The notes under the pieces were generated by a model. That model saw only the letters and a program-made list of their open reading frames with translations, did no database searches and had not been told where the DNA came from. From the NCBI GenBank assembly GCA_034519525.1, contig JAXHOJ010000061.1, positions 124,001 through 188,000 on the forward strand: 64,000 bases of DNA, given 5' to 3'. The stretch is from Gemmobacter sp034519525 (GTDB taxonomy: Bacteria > Pseudomonadota > Alphaproteobacteria > Rhodobacterales > Rhodobacteraceae). A program made the position numbers and the translations under genes. Positions 53,887-63,720 of this stretch are shown one piece after another. How positions within the stretch are numbered: the stretch's first letter is position 1; each line of letters opens with the position of its first letter.

Positions 53887-56813
53887 GGATTGCAGGCAAG
53901 GGCCTTGTCGATACATCCGTGCCGCTGGGCTTCCGCTATGACGGGCGCGACTATGTCGGCCATCCGGGCGATACGCTGGCTTCGGCGCTGCTGGCCAATG
54001 GGGTGCGGCTGGTCGGGCGCAGCTTCAAATACCACCGCCCGCGCGGCATCCTGACTGCCGGGCCCGAAGAACCCAATGCCCTGGTCGAGGTGCTGGAGGA
54101 TAACCAGCAGACGCCCAATGTGCGCGCCACCGTGCAGGAGCTGTTTCAGGGTCTGACCGCCCGCAGCCAGAACCGCTTCCCTTCGCTGGGCCTTGATCTG
54201 CTGGCGGTCAACGACCTAGCCGCGCCCCTGCTCAGCGCGGGGTTCTATTACAAAACCTTCATGTGGCCCCGCCGCTTCTGGGAAGGCCTTTATGAACCGC
54301 TGATCCGCCGCGCAGCCGGCCTTGGCAGCCTGTCGGGGCGGCATGATGATGGCGAATATGAAAAGGCGTTCGCGTTCTGCGATCTACTGGTGATCGGCGC
54401 AGGCCCCACCGGCCTTGCCGCCGCGCTGGAGGCCGGGCGGGCCGGTGCCGATGTCATCCTGGCGGATGAAGACAGCCGCATGGGCGGGCGGCTCTTGTCG
54501 GAAACCCATAGCCTCGATGGCGCGCCAGGGGGCGACTGGGTTGCGCAGGTGCTGGCCGAACTGGCCAGCCTGCCCAATGTCCGGCTGATGCCGCGCACCA
54601 CGATTACCGGCGCCTATGATCACGGCACCTTCGGCGCGCTGGAACGGGTGGGGCTGCATCTGCCCGCCCGCCCGCATCTGCCGCGCGAATGTTTCTGGCG
54701 CATCGTGGCCAAGCGGGCGATTCTGGCGGCAGGCGCGCTGGAACGCAGCGTGGCCTTTGAAAACAACGATCGGCCCGGCATCATGCTGGCCTCTGCCGTG
54801 TGCAGCTACCTCAACCGTTACGGCGTGGCCCCGGGGCAGCGGGTGACGGTGTTCTGCACCAACGAGGATGCCCGCCGCACCGCCCGCGATCTGATGGCCG
54901 CCGGGGTGAAGGTGGCGGCGATCATCGACGCGCGCCCCCATGCCAGCGCGGTGGAGGATTGCCCGGTCTATACCGGCTCGGTCGTCACCGATACGCGCGG
55001 TCGCAAGGGGCTGCGGTCCATCACCGTGAAACATGCGGGCGGCGAGGCGGTGATCGAAACCGATTGTCTGGCGGTTTCCGGCGGCTGGAACCCGACGCTG
55101 CATCTGACCTGCCACATGAACAGCCGCCCGCTGTGGAACGAGGCGTTGGCCGCCTTCGTGCCCAGCCCCGGTGCCGTGCCCGGCCTGCAGGCGGCGGGCG
55201 CTGCGGCGGGCATCATGTCCACTGCGGCCTGCCTCGCCTCGGGCCAGCGCGCCGCGCGCGAGGCGCTGGTGGATCTGGGCCTGCGGGCGCCGGGCCTGCG
55301 CCTGCCTGCGGCGGAAGATGCGCCCTATATCGTCACGCCACTGTGGCAGGTGCCGCATCCCAAGGGGCTGTGGCGCCGCGCCTGGCTCGATTTCGCCAAT
55401 GATGTGACGGTGAAGGATGTGAACCTGGCCGCACAGGAAAATTTCGCCAGCGTCGAACATATGAAACGCTATACCACGCAGGGCATGGCGCCGGATCAGG
55501 GCAAGAATTCGAATGTGGCGGCGCTGGCGGTGCTGGCCGATGCCACCGGCCGCGCCATCCCCGAAACCGGCACCACCACCTTCCGCCCGCCGTTTTCGCC
55601 GGTCTCCATCGCTGCACTGGGGGCAGGCGGGCGCGGCGCGGGCTTTGCGCCGCAGCGCTTTCTCACCTCCGATGCCGCCAGCCGCGAACGCGGCGCCCCG
55701 ATGGTCGAGGCCGGTCTGTGGTATCGCCCGTCGTATTTCCCGCGCCCCGGTGAAACCACCTGGCAGCAGGCCTGCGACCGCGAGGTGCAGATGGTGCGCG
55801 ATCGCGTCGGCATCTGCGATGTCTCCACCCTGGGCAAGATCGACCTGCAGGGGGCCGATGCCGCCCGCTTCCTCGATTTCGTCTATACCAACCGGATGAG
55901 CACGCTGGCCCCCGGCCGCGTCCGCTATGGCCTGATGCTGCGCGAAGATGGTTTCGTGATGGATGATGGCACCTGCGCCCGGCTGGCCGAGGGGCATTTC
56001 GTCGTCACCACCACCACGGCAGCGGCGGGGCAGGTGATGCGGCATTTCGATTTCGTGCAGCAGGCCTTCTGCGCCGGTTGGGATCTGCGCACCATCTCTG
56101 TCACCGAACACTGGGCGCAATTCGCAGTAGCCGGGCCAAAGGCACGGGCGCTGCTGGCCTCGGTGATCGACGCCATGCCCGATCTGCCCTTCATGGGCCA
56201 TGCGCCTGTTACCCTGCATGGCGTGGCCGGGCGGCTGTTCCGCATCTCCTTCTCCGGCGAGGAGGGGTATGAGGTTGCGGTGCCCGCCCGCCATGGCGAG
56301 GCCCTGTTCCGCGATCTGCTGGCGCGGGCCGAAACCATGGGCGGCGGCGCCTATGGGATGGAGGCGCTGAATGTGCTGCGCATCGAAAAGGGCTTCATCA
56401 CCCATGCCGAGATTCATGGCCGCACCACGGCCTTCGATATCGGCCTGGCAAAGATGGTCAGCCCGCAGAAGGATTGCATCGGCCGCGCCGCCAGCCAGCG
56501 CCCCGGCCTGTCGGGGCCGGAACGTGAACAGCTGGTCGGATTGAAGGCGCAAGGCGCGGTGGTGCTGACAGCGGGCGCCCATCTTTTCACCCCGGGCGAT
56601 AGCGTCGAACGGGTGAACGATCAGGGCTATCTCACCTCGGTCTGCCATTCGCCCACTTTGGGCCATTGGATCGCGCTTGGCTTTCTGCGCGATGGCCGCG
56701 CCCGCCATGGCCAGCTGATCCGCGTGGTGGATCACCTGCGCGGGGTGGATCAGCTGTGCGAAATCTGCGATCCGGTGTTCCATGACCCGGAGGGGAGGAA
56801 ACTGCGTGCCTAG
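53883..56813 (+). CDS. soxA: Sarcosine oxidase alpha subunit
   Basis: A 976-residue subunit. The N-terminal 2Fe-2S-like fold without cluster (VPLGFRYDGRDYVGHPGDTL, FKYHRPRGILTAGPEEPNAL) precedes an NAD(H)-binding domain (LLVIGAGPTGLAAALEAGRA, AILAAGALERSVAFENNDRP). The C-terminal aminomethyltransferase-like folate domain (about 600-976) has DVSTLGKIDLQGADAARFLD and RISFSGEEGYEVAVPARHGE. Length is normal and intact. It overlaps soxD by 4 nt and soxG by 8 nt. Confidence 0.96.
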   Translation: MRIAGKGLVDTSVPLGFRYDGRDYVGHPGDTLASALLANGVRLVGRSFKYHRPRGILTAGPEEPNALVEVLEDNQQTPNVRATVQELFQGLTARSQNRFPSLGLDLLAVNDLAAPLLSAGFYYKTFMWPRRFWEGLYEPLIRRAAGLGSLSGRHDDGEYEKAFAFCDLLVIGAGPTGLAAALEAGRAGADVILADEDSRMGGRLLSETHSLDGAPGGDWVAQVLAELASLPNVRLMPRTTITGAYDHGTFGALERVGLHLPARPHLPRECFWRIVAKRAILAAGALERSVAFENNDRPGIMLASAVCSYLNRYGVAPGQRVTVFCTNEDARRTARDLMAAGVKVAAIIDARPHASAVEDCPVYTGSVVTDTRGRKGLRSITVKHAGGEAVIETDCLAVSGGWNPTLHLTCHMNSRPLWNEALAAFVPSPGAVPGLQAAGAAAGIMSTAACLASGQRAAREALVDLGLRAPGLRLPAAEDAPYIVTPLWQVPHPKGLWRRAWLDFANDVTVKDVNLAAQENFASVEHMKRYTTQGMAPDQGKNSNVAALAVLADATGRAIPETGTTTFRPPFSPVSIAALGAGGRGAGFAPQRFLTSDAASRERGAPMVEAGLWYRPSYFPRPGETTWQQACDREVQMVRDRVGICDVSTLGKIDLQGADAARFLDFVYTNRMSTLAPGRVRYGLMLREDGFVMDDGTCARLAEGHFVVTTTTAAAGQVMRHFDFVQQAFCAGWDLRTISVTEHWAQFAVAGPKARALLASVIDAMPDLPFMGHAPVTLHGVAGRLFRISFSGEEGYEVAVPARHGEALFRDLLARAETMGGGAYGMEALNVLRIEKGFITHAEIHGRTTAFDIGLAKMVSPQKDCIGRAASQRPGLSGPEREQLVGLKAQGAVVLTAGAHLFTPGDSVERVNDQGYLTSVCHSPTLGHWIALGFLRDGRARHGQLIRVVDHLRGVDQLCEICDPVFHDPEGRKLRA

Positions 56814-57345
56814 CCTCATCGCCAAGACACCGCTTGCCGGGCATTGGCCCGAAACCCATGGCGACCTGACCCTGTCAGAGGTCGCGCTGGATCGTATCAC
56901 CTCGGTTGCGCCCTTTCCCGGGCAGGAGGCCGCGCTGGCACAGGCGCTGAAGCCGCTGGGGCTGACGATGCCCGCCCCGGGCCGCTTTGCCGAACAGGGC
57001 AGCGCGGCTCTGGTCTGGACAGGCCGCGATCAGGCCTTTCTGATCGGCCCGCCACTGGAAACAGCCGCCGCCGCGCTGACCGATCAAAGCGATGGCTGGG
57101 CCTGCCTGCGGCTGGAAGGCCCGGGGATGGCCGATGCGCTGGCGCGTCTGGTGCCGCTGGATCTGCGCGCGCAGGCCTTTCCGCCCGGCACGGTGGCGCG
57201 CACGGCGCTGGGCCATATCAACTGCATCCTGCTGCGCCGGGCGGCGGCCTTCGAAATCCTGGTCTTCCGGTCGATGGCGCGCAGCGCCCGCGCCGAACTG
57301 GCCGAAGCGATGCAGCGCCTTGCCGCAAGGGCCGCCGTGCAATGA
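56806..57345 (+). CDS. soxG: Sarcosine oxidase gamma subunit
   Basis: A 179-residue GcvT/YgfZ-like subunit. LSEVALDRITSVAPFPGQEA, LVWTGRDQAFLIGPPL and GWACLRLEGPGMADALARLV match the family; the end is SMARSARAELAEAMQRL. GTG 56806 is chosen because GGGGAGGAAA lies just before it, whereas the in-frame ATG at 56782 has no ribosome site. It overlaps soxA by 8 nt and the next gene by 4 nt. Confidence 0.92.
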   Translation: MPSLIAKTPLAGHWPETHGDLTLSEVALDRITSVAPFPGQEAALAQALKPLGLTMPAPGRFAEQGSAALVWTGRDQAFLIGPPLETAAAALTDQSDGWACLRLEGPGMADALARLVPLDLRAQAFPPGTVARTALGHINCILLRRAAAFEILVFRSMARSARAELAEAMQRLAARAAVQ

Positions 57346-58469
57346 CCGCCGATCTGATCGCCTTCCGCCATGCCCTGCACCGCGCCCCCGAAGTCTCGGG
57401 GGCCGAGGTTGAAACCGCCCGCGCCGTTCTGGCCTTCACCGCCGGTACCGCCCCCGACCGGGTGCTGACCGGGCTGGGCGGCCATGGCGTCGCCCTGGTC
57501 TTCGAAGGTGCCGAACCCGGCCCGGTGGTGATGATCCGCTGCGAGCTGGACGCGCTGCCGATCGAAGAACGCGCCACCATCGCCCATCGCTCGCAGGTGC
57601 CGGGCCGCGGCCATCTCTGCGGCCATGATGGCCATATGGCGATCCTTGCCGGTCTGGCACAGCATCTGGGCAGGCAACGCCCCGGCCGGGGCCGGGTGAT
57701 CCTGCTGTTCCAGCCGGCCGAGGAAGATGGCTCGGGCGCTGCCGCCGTGCTGGCCGATCCGCGCTTTGCCGAACTGGCGCCCGATTACGCCTTTGCCATC
57801 CACAACCTGCCCGGCCTGCCACTTGGCGCTTTCGCGCTGGAAGCGGGGCCTGCCAATTGCGCCTCGGTGGGCCTGCGTCTGGCCTTCACCGGGCGCACCT
57901 CCCATGCGGCAGAGCCGCACAAGGCCATCACCCCGGCCCCTGCGCTGGCCCGGCTGATCCCGGCGCTGGCGGCGCTGGGGCAGGGCGGTGATCTGACGCC
58001 CGATTTCCGCCTCGTCACCCTCACCCATCTGCGCATGGGCGAACCTGCTTTCGGCATCACCCCCGGCGCTGCCGAACTTTGGCTGACCCTGCGCTGCCTC
58101 ACCGATGACCGCATGGCCGCGCTGAAGGCCGAGGCGCTGGCCTGCGCCACCGCCGAAGCCGCCGCCTGCGGCCTGACCCTGAACCACGACTGGCACGATG
58201 ATTTCGCCGCCTGCCGCAATGATCCACAGGCCACCGCCCTGTTCCGCGCTGCCATCGCCGCCGAAGGCCTGCCCTTCACCGCCTTCGCGCCCATGCGCGC
58301 CTCCGAGGATTTCGGCCGCTTCGGCGCCCATGCCCGCGCCGCCATGGCCTTCCTCGGCTCGGGCGAGGCCTGCCCGCCGCTGCACGCCCCGGATTACGAT
58401 TTCCCCGATGCGCTGATCGCCCCGGCCCTTTCAGCCTTCCACCGCCTGATCCGCGATCTCTGCGGCTGA
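57342..58469 (+). CDS. M20-family amidohydrolase (hippurate hydrolase-like)
   Basis: A 375-residue metallo-amidohydrolase of the M20D group, hydrolysing an N-acyl amino acid. Metal ligands are in GRGHLCGHDGHMAILAG (Cys and His) and FQPAEEDGSGAAAVL (Glu), with a dimerisation-domain His in TGRTSHAAEPHKAITP. The N-terminus LIAFRHALHRAPEVSGAEVE is typical. ATG overlaps the soxG stop (ATGA), so it is coupled to the sox operon. Natural substrates might include N-acyl or N-carbamoyl glycine/sarcosine derivatives; this is inference. Confidence 0.88.
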   Translation: MTADLIAFRHALHRAPEVSGAEVETARAVLAFTAGTAPDRVLTGLGGHGVALVFEGAEPGPVVMIRCELDALPIEERATIAHRSQVPGRGHLCGHDGHMAILAGLAQHLGRQRPGRGRVILLFQPAEEDGSGAAAVLADPRFAELAPDYAFAIHNLPGLPLGAFALEAGPANCASVGLRLAFTGRTSHAAEPHKAITPAPALARLIPALAALGQGGDLTPDFRLVTLTHLRMGEPAFGITPGAAELWLTLRCLTDDRMAALKAEALACATAEAAACGLTLNHDWHDDFAACRNDPQATALFRAAIAAEGLPFTAFAPMRASEDFGRFGAHARAAMAFLGSGEACPPLHAPDYDFPDALIAPALSAFHRLIRDLCG

Positions 58470-58476
58470 TCCCTTT

Positions 58477-58541
58477 ATCTTGGCCCAAATATCCTCGGGG
58501 GTGATTTGCGCCCCCGGCGCAAGAGGGGGCAGAAGGCCCCC
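58477..58541 (-). repeat. GATATTT-tailed intergenic element, copy 3
   Basis: On the minus strand: hairpin GGGGGC-CTTCT-GCCCCC (58525-58541), hairpin TTGCGCC-GGG-GGCGCAA (58506-58522), then CACCCCCGAGGATATTTGGG and CCAAGAT. It is the same order as copy 1. It begins 8 bp after the amidohydrolase stop and ends about 50 bp before dnaG. Confidence 0.82.
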
Positions 58542-58591
58542 TGCCTTTACCCGCTCTGGACTCTGGCGCCACATGGGCCGATAAAGGCGCC

Positions 58592-60589
58592 ATGTCCCTG
58601 CCACCCGGTTTCCTTGATGAGCTTCGCACCCGCGTCACGCTCTCCAGCGTCGTGGGCCGCAAGGTTGTCTGGGACATGCGGAAATCCAATCAGGCCAAGG
58701 GCGATTTCTGGGCGCCTTGCCCGTTCCATCAGGAAAAATCCGCCTCTTTCCATGTCGATGACCGCAAGGGTTTCTACTACTGCTTCGGCTGCCATGCGAA
58801 GGGCGATGCGCTGTCCTTCGTCAAGGAAACCGAAAACGTCGCCTTCATGGAGGCGGTAGAGATTCTGGCGCGCGAAGCCGGAATGCCGATGCCCGCCCGC
58901 GATCCGCAGGCCGCGCAAAAGGCCGACCGGCGCAGCCAGCTGGCCGAGGTGATGGAAGAGGCGGTGAAGTTCTTCCGCCTGCAGCTGCGCACCGGCGCCG
59001 CCCAGACAGCCCGCGATTATCTGGCCCAGAAACGCCGCCTCCCGCCCGAGGCGCAGGATCGCTGGGAAATCGGCTGGGCGCCCGACAGCCGCGTGGCCCT
59101 GCTGAATGCGCTGAAGGCCAAGGGGGTGGCGCCCGATCTGATGGTGGCCTCGGGCCTGATTGCCAAGGGCGATGACGGCAGCCTGTATGATCGTTTTCGC
59201 GGCCGCATCATCTTTCCGATCCGCGATGCGCGGGGGCGGGCGATCAGCCTTGGGGGCCGCTCGCTGGATCCCAATGCGCGGGCCAAATATCTGAACGGCC
59301 CGGAAACCGAACTGTTCGACAAGGGCCGCAACCTGTTCAACCACGCCGCCGCCCGCGAGGCAGCGGGGAAGGGCCATCCGCTGATCGTGGGGGAAGGCTA
59401 TATGGATGTCATCGCCATGGTGGAGGCAGGCTTTCCCGCCGCCGTGGCGCCCCTTGGCACGGCCATCACCGAAGATCAGCTGCGCCTGATGTGGCGCATC
59501 TCGCCCGAACCGATCATCACGCTGGATGGCGATACCGCAGGCCAGCGCGCCGCCATGCGGATGATCGACCTGGCGCTGCCGCTGCTGGAATCCGGCCATG
59601 GCCTGCGTTTTGCCGTGCTGCCGCAGGGGCTTGATCCGGACGACCTGCTGAAACAGAAGGGCGCCCCGGCCCTGCAGGAGGTGCTGGAGGCCGCGCAGCC
59701 CATGGTGAACCTGCTGTGGAAGCGCGAGACCGAGGGCAAGATCTTCGACAGCCCGGAACGCAAGGCCGCGCTGGACAAGGTGCTGCGCGCGGCGCTGACC
59801 ACGATCCGCGATCCCTCGATCCGCAAGCATTACGGCGAAGACATCAAGGAACTGCGCTGGCAGCTGTTCCGCCAGGGCCGCCGCCCGGCGCGCAGCGATG
59901 ACCGGCCCTTTGGCGCGCCCTCCGCGCCGCGGTTCGGGGGCGCGCGGGGCGCCCGGATGCTGCCAGTGGCGCCTTCGGCTGCGGCCCGGGCCTCGCTGCT
60001 GGCCTCGTCCACCGATGACGATACGACGCTGGTGCTGCGGGTCTCTGTGGTTCTGACGACGCTCTGCCTCTATCCCCAGCTGATCGACCGCCACGAATCA
60101 CAGCTGGAACGCATGGTTCTGGGCGATGCGACCCATATCCACCTGCGGCAGGTGGTGCTGACCCATGCCCATGACCATGATCCCGACACGCGGCCCCAGC
60201 GCATCCGCCGCGCGGCGGGGCCTGCCCTTGAAACCCTGCTGGCCGATCCCCAGATCCGCATACAGCCACATATCCGCCGGTTGGATGATGTCGACTGCGC
60301 CGAAAAATGCCTCGAGATGGAGCTGGCAAAGCTGCAGGCCCATTGGGGCGCGGAACAGGAACTGCGTGAGGCGGTCGAAGATCTGGACCATCTGGCCGAT
60401 GAAGGGCTGACATGGCGGCTGAAACAGGCCGGACAGGCCCGCCGCGATGCCGAAAAGGGCCCGGAAGGGGCCCGCGCCGATGGCGTGATGGCCCCCAACG
60501 GGGTCGAAATGAACAAGGACGAGCTGGATCATGCACAGAAGACCTGGGCCAGCATTGATTTCACCCGTGGCGGCAAGGCCCGTTCCTGA
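58592..60589 (+). CDS. dnaG: DNA primase
   Basis: Synthesises RNA primers at the replication fork. It has 665 residues. The CHC2 zinc finger uses Cys43, His46, Cys64 and Cys67 (APCPFHQEKSASFHVDD, FYYCFGCHAKGD). The TOPRIM core includes HPLIVGEGYMDVIAMVEAGF and IITLDGDTAGQRAAMRM. The C-terminal helicase-binding region (about 440-665) is diverged, as usual. Intact. It is followed by rpoD after 143 bp, a classic macromolecular-synthesis order. Confidence 0.97.
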   Translation: MSLPPGFLDELRTRVTLSSVVGRKVVWDMRKSNQAKGDFWAPCPFHQEKSASFHVDDRKGFYYCFGCHAKGDALSFVKETENVAFMEAVEILAREAGMPMPARDPQAAQKADRRSQLAEVMEEAVKFFRLQLRTGAAQTARDYLAQKRRLPPEAQDRWEIGWAPDSRVALLNALKAKGVAPDLMVASGLIAKGDDGSLYDRFRGRIIFPIRDARGRAISLGGRSLDPNARAKYLNGPETELFDKGRNLFNHAAAREAAGKGHPLIVGEGYMDVIAMVEAGFPAAVAPLGTAITEDQLRLMWRISPEPIITLDGDTAGQRAAMRMIDLALPLLESGHGLRFAVLPQGLDPDDLLKQKGAPALQEVLEAAQPMVNLLWKRETEGKIFDSPERKAALDKVLRAALTTIRDPSIRKHYGEDIKELRWQLFRQGRRPARSDDRPFGAPSAPRFGGARGARMLPVAPSAAARASLLASSTDDDTTLVLRVSVVLTTLCLYPQLIDRHESQLERMVLGDATHIHLRQVVLTHAHDHDPDTRPQRIRRAAGPALETLLADPQIRIQPHIRRLDDVDCAEKCLEMELAKLQAHWGAEQELREAVEDLDHLADEGLTWRLKQAGQARRDAEKGPEGARADGVMAPNGVEMNKDELDHAQKTWASIDFTRGGKARS

Positions 60590-60732
60590 TATGGCATGGC
60601 CTCTTCTGCCCGGAATTTCCGCAGTTCCCGCAGCGCAATTGCAGGAAAGGGGGTTTGCCCCCCTTACACCTCCCGTGATTCGCGTTATTGATTCGAAACC
60701 CAAGACGACCGATTCGGCCCCGAGGAGTTCTC

Positions 60733-62729
<1,997 letters not shown>

Positions 62730-62731
62730 CT

Positions 62732-62753
62732 AAAGGGGGCGTTAGCCCCCTTT
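62732..62753 (+). terminator. Rho-independent terminator of rpoD
   Basis: AAAGGGGGC (62732-62740), loop GTTA, GCCCCCTTT (62745-62753), then ACTTTTT. It begins 2 bp after the rpoD stop. The symmetrical A/T flanks would also let it work on the minus strand. Confidence 0.92.
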
Positions 62754-62856
62754 ACTTTTTGATTGGTAGAGGTTTCGGCGGGGGCGGAGGCGGCATTTTT
62801 ACGGTGCCGCCGTTGATAATGCCCCTTGTCGGTGGGGGTGCTGGTTTTTTAGCCAT
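62752..62856 (-). CDS. Possible 34-residue Pro/Lys-rich micro-ORF
   Basis: ATG at 62856 to TAA at 62752-62754. It encodes a product beginning MAKKPAPPPTRGIINGG, continuing TVKMPPPPPPKPLPIKK. It is very proline- and lysine-rich with no hydrophobic segment. It ends on the arm of the rpoD terminator, which would also terminate its own transcript, and lies divergent, 21 bp from the start of the AT-rich membrane-protein gene. No good ribosome site is visible. It could be a chance frame. Confidence 0.3.
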   Translation of the reverse strand: MAKKPAPPPTRGIINGGTVKMPPPPPPKPLPIKK

Positions 62857-62877
62857 GACTTTGCGAATGTGGTTACA

Positions 62878-63390
62878 ATGGACAACAAACATAAGATCAT
62901 ACTTGAGGCCTTGAGGCAAACTGAACTTTGGCTGGAGGACCAGCAGGCCGTTGTTACTGCTTGCGAGCAGAGAGCTTTTCAGTTCTCTGCTGCGTGTGTT
63001 CTGATTGCGACCTTTGGGGTTAGTTTTGCGTCTGACCTACCCAATCCATTTGCAATGTATCTTGGGGCCGCCGGTCTGGTAATTTCTGCAATTTGGTCGT
63101 TGTATTCTGCTCTTCCTCGGCACTTTTACAATCGTGGTCATTTGTGGGAAAACTGGTGCGGTCATGTGCATGACAATGACAGTATTTGGGAAGTATTGGT
63201 TTCCCAAGCTGAAGAGAACGATGTTAGAATTAATTACAATATTAAAAGTTTGGAAGAATCGGCAGTGCATTTTAAAGTGAGCTTCATGTTTTCATTGGTA
63301 TCAATATCGGTTTTTGCTTTGGGGCAGCTATTTGCCTCCTTGGCAGATTTGAGTAAAGAGAGTCCGATCTATTGGCCTATTCACATGTAG
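62878..63390 (+). CDS. AT-rich membrane protein of unknown family
   Basis: A 170-residue protein starting MDNKHKIILEALRQTELWLE. After a polar helix come two hydrophobic segments (about 39-58, FSAACVLIATFGVSFASD; about 65-83, YLGAAGLVISAIWSLYSA). A ~60-residue soluble stretch with NYNIKSLEESAVHFKVSF leads into a third TM segment (about 135-155). Composition is strikingly AT-rich compared with rpoD and cmk on either side, and codon use differs, so it was probably acquired. GTG 62869 is an alternative start. The layout recalls membrane effectors of phage-defence systems, but no sensor or cyclase gene is adjacent. Function unknown. Confidence 0.7.
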   Translation: MDNKHKIILEALRQTELWLEDQQAVVTACEQRAFQFSAACVLIATFGVSFASDLPNPFAMYLGAAGLVISAIWSLYSALPRHFYNRGHLWENWCGHVHDNDSIWEVLVSQAEENDVRINYNIKSLEESAVHFKVSFMFSLVSISVFALGQLFASLADLSKESPIYWPIHM

Positions 63391-63396
63391 TTCCCA

Positions 63397-63424
63397 AAAG
63401 CGCGCAACCATCGTTGCGCGCTTT
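63397..63424 (+). terminator. Terminator hairpin after the AT-rich gene
   Basis: AAAGCGCGCAAC (63397-63408), loop CATC, GTTGCGCGCTTT (63413-63424): a perfect 12-bp stem starting 6 bp after the stop. It is symmetrical (A-run/T-run), so it may act on both strands. Confidence 0.82.
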
Positions 63425-63447
63425 CGCGACTCCCCCTCCGCAATCCC

Positions 63448-63617
63448 GCCCGTGCGCCCTGCCGCACGGGCCGCGCCCGCCCCGCCATCGGCGGGCGCGT
63501 TCGCGCCCACCGGGGCAGGCGCGCCCCGTGCCCCGGCCTTCGCCATATCGGCCAGCCCCTTGGCCTGCGCCGGACGCAGGCCAATCGCGCCGGAAAACCT
63601 GCCACTGGCAGGTTTTC
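63448..63617. repeat. Cluster of consecutive hairpins upstream of cmk
   Basis: Within 170 bp: GCCCGTGCG/CGCACGGGC (63448-63456, 63463-63471); CCCGCC/GGCGGG (63481-63486, 63490-63495); GGGGCA/TGCCCC (63512-63517, 63529-63534); TTGGCCTGCG-CCGGA-CGCAGGCCAA (63560-63584); and GAAAACCTGCCA/TGGCAGGTTTTC (63593-63604, 63606-63617). The 330-bp gap 63391-63720 holds no convincing gene. It could be a REP/BIME-like element or a structured RNA; no known RNA family was recognised. Confidence 0.6.
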
Positions 63618-63720
63618 GGTCGGCGCTCCTCTCAGGCATAGACTCACAGGCCACCAGGGTTTGACGCAACCGCCGGGGTTCACTATGTCTCTGCCGACCC
63701 GTGCAGAACAGGATTGCCCG

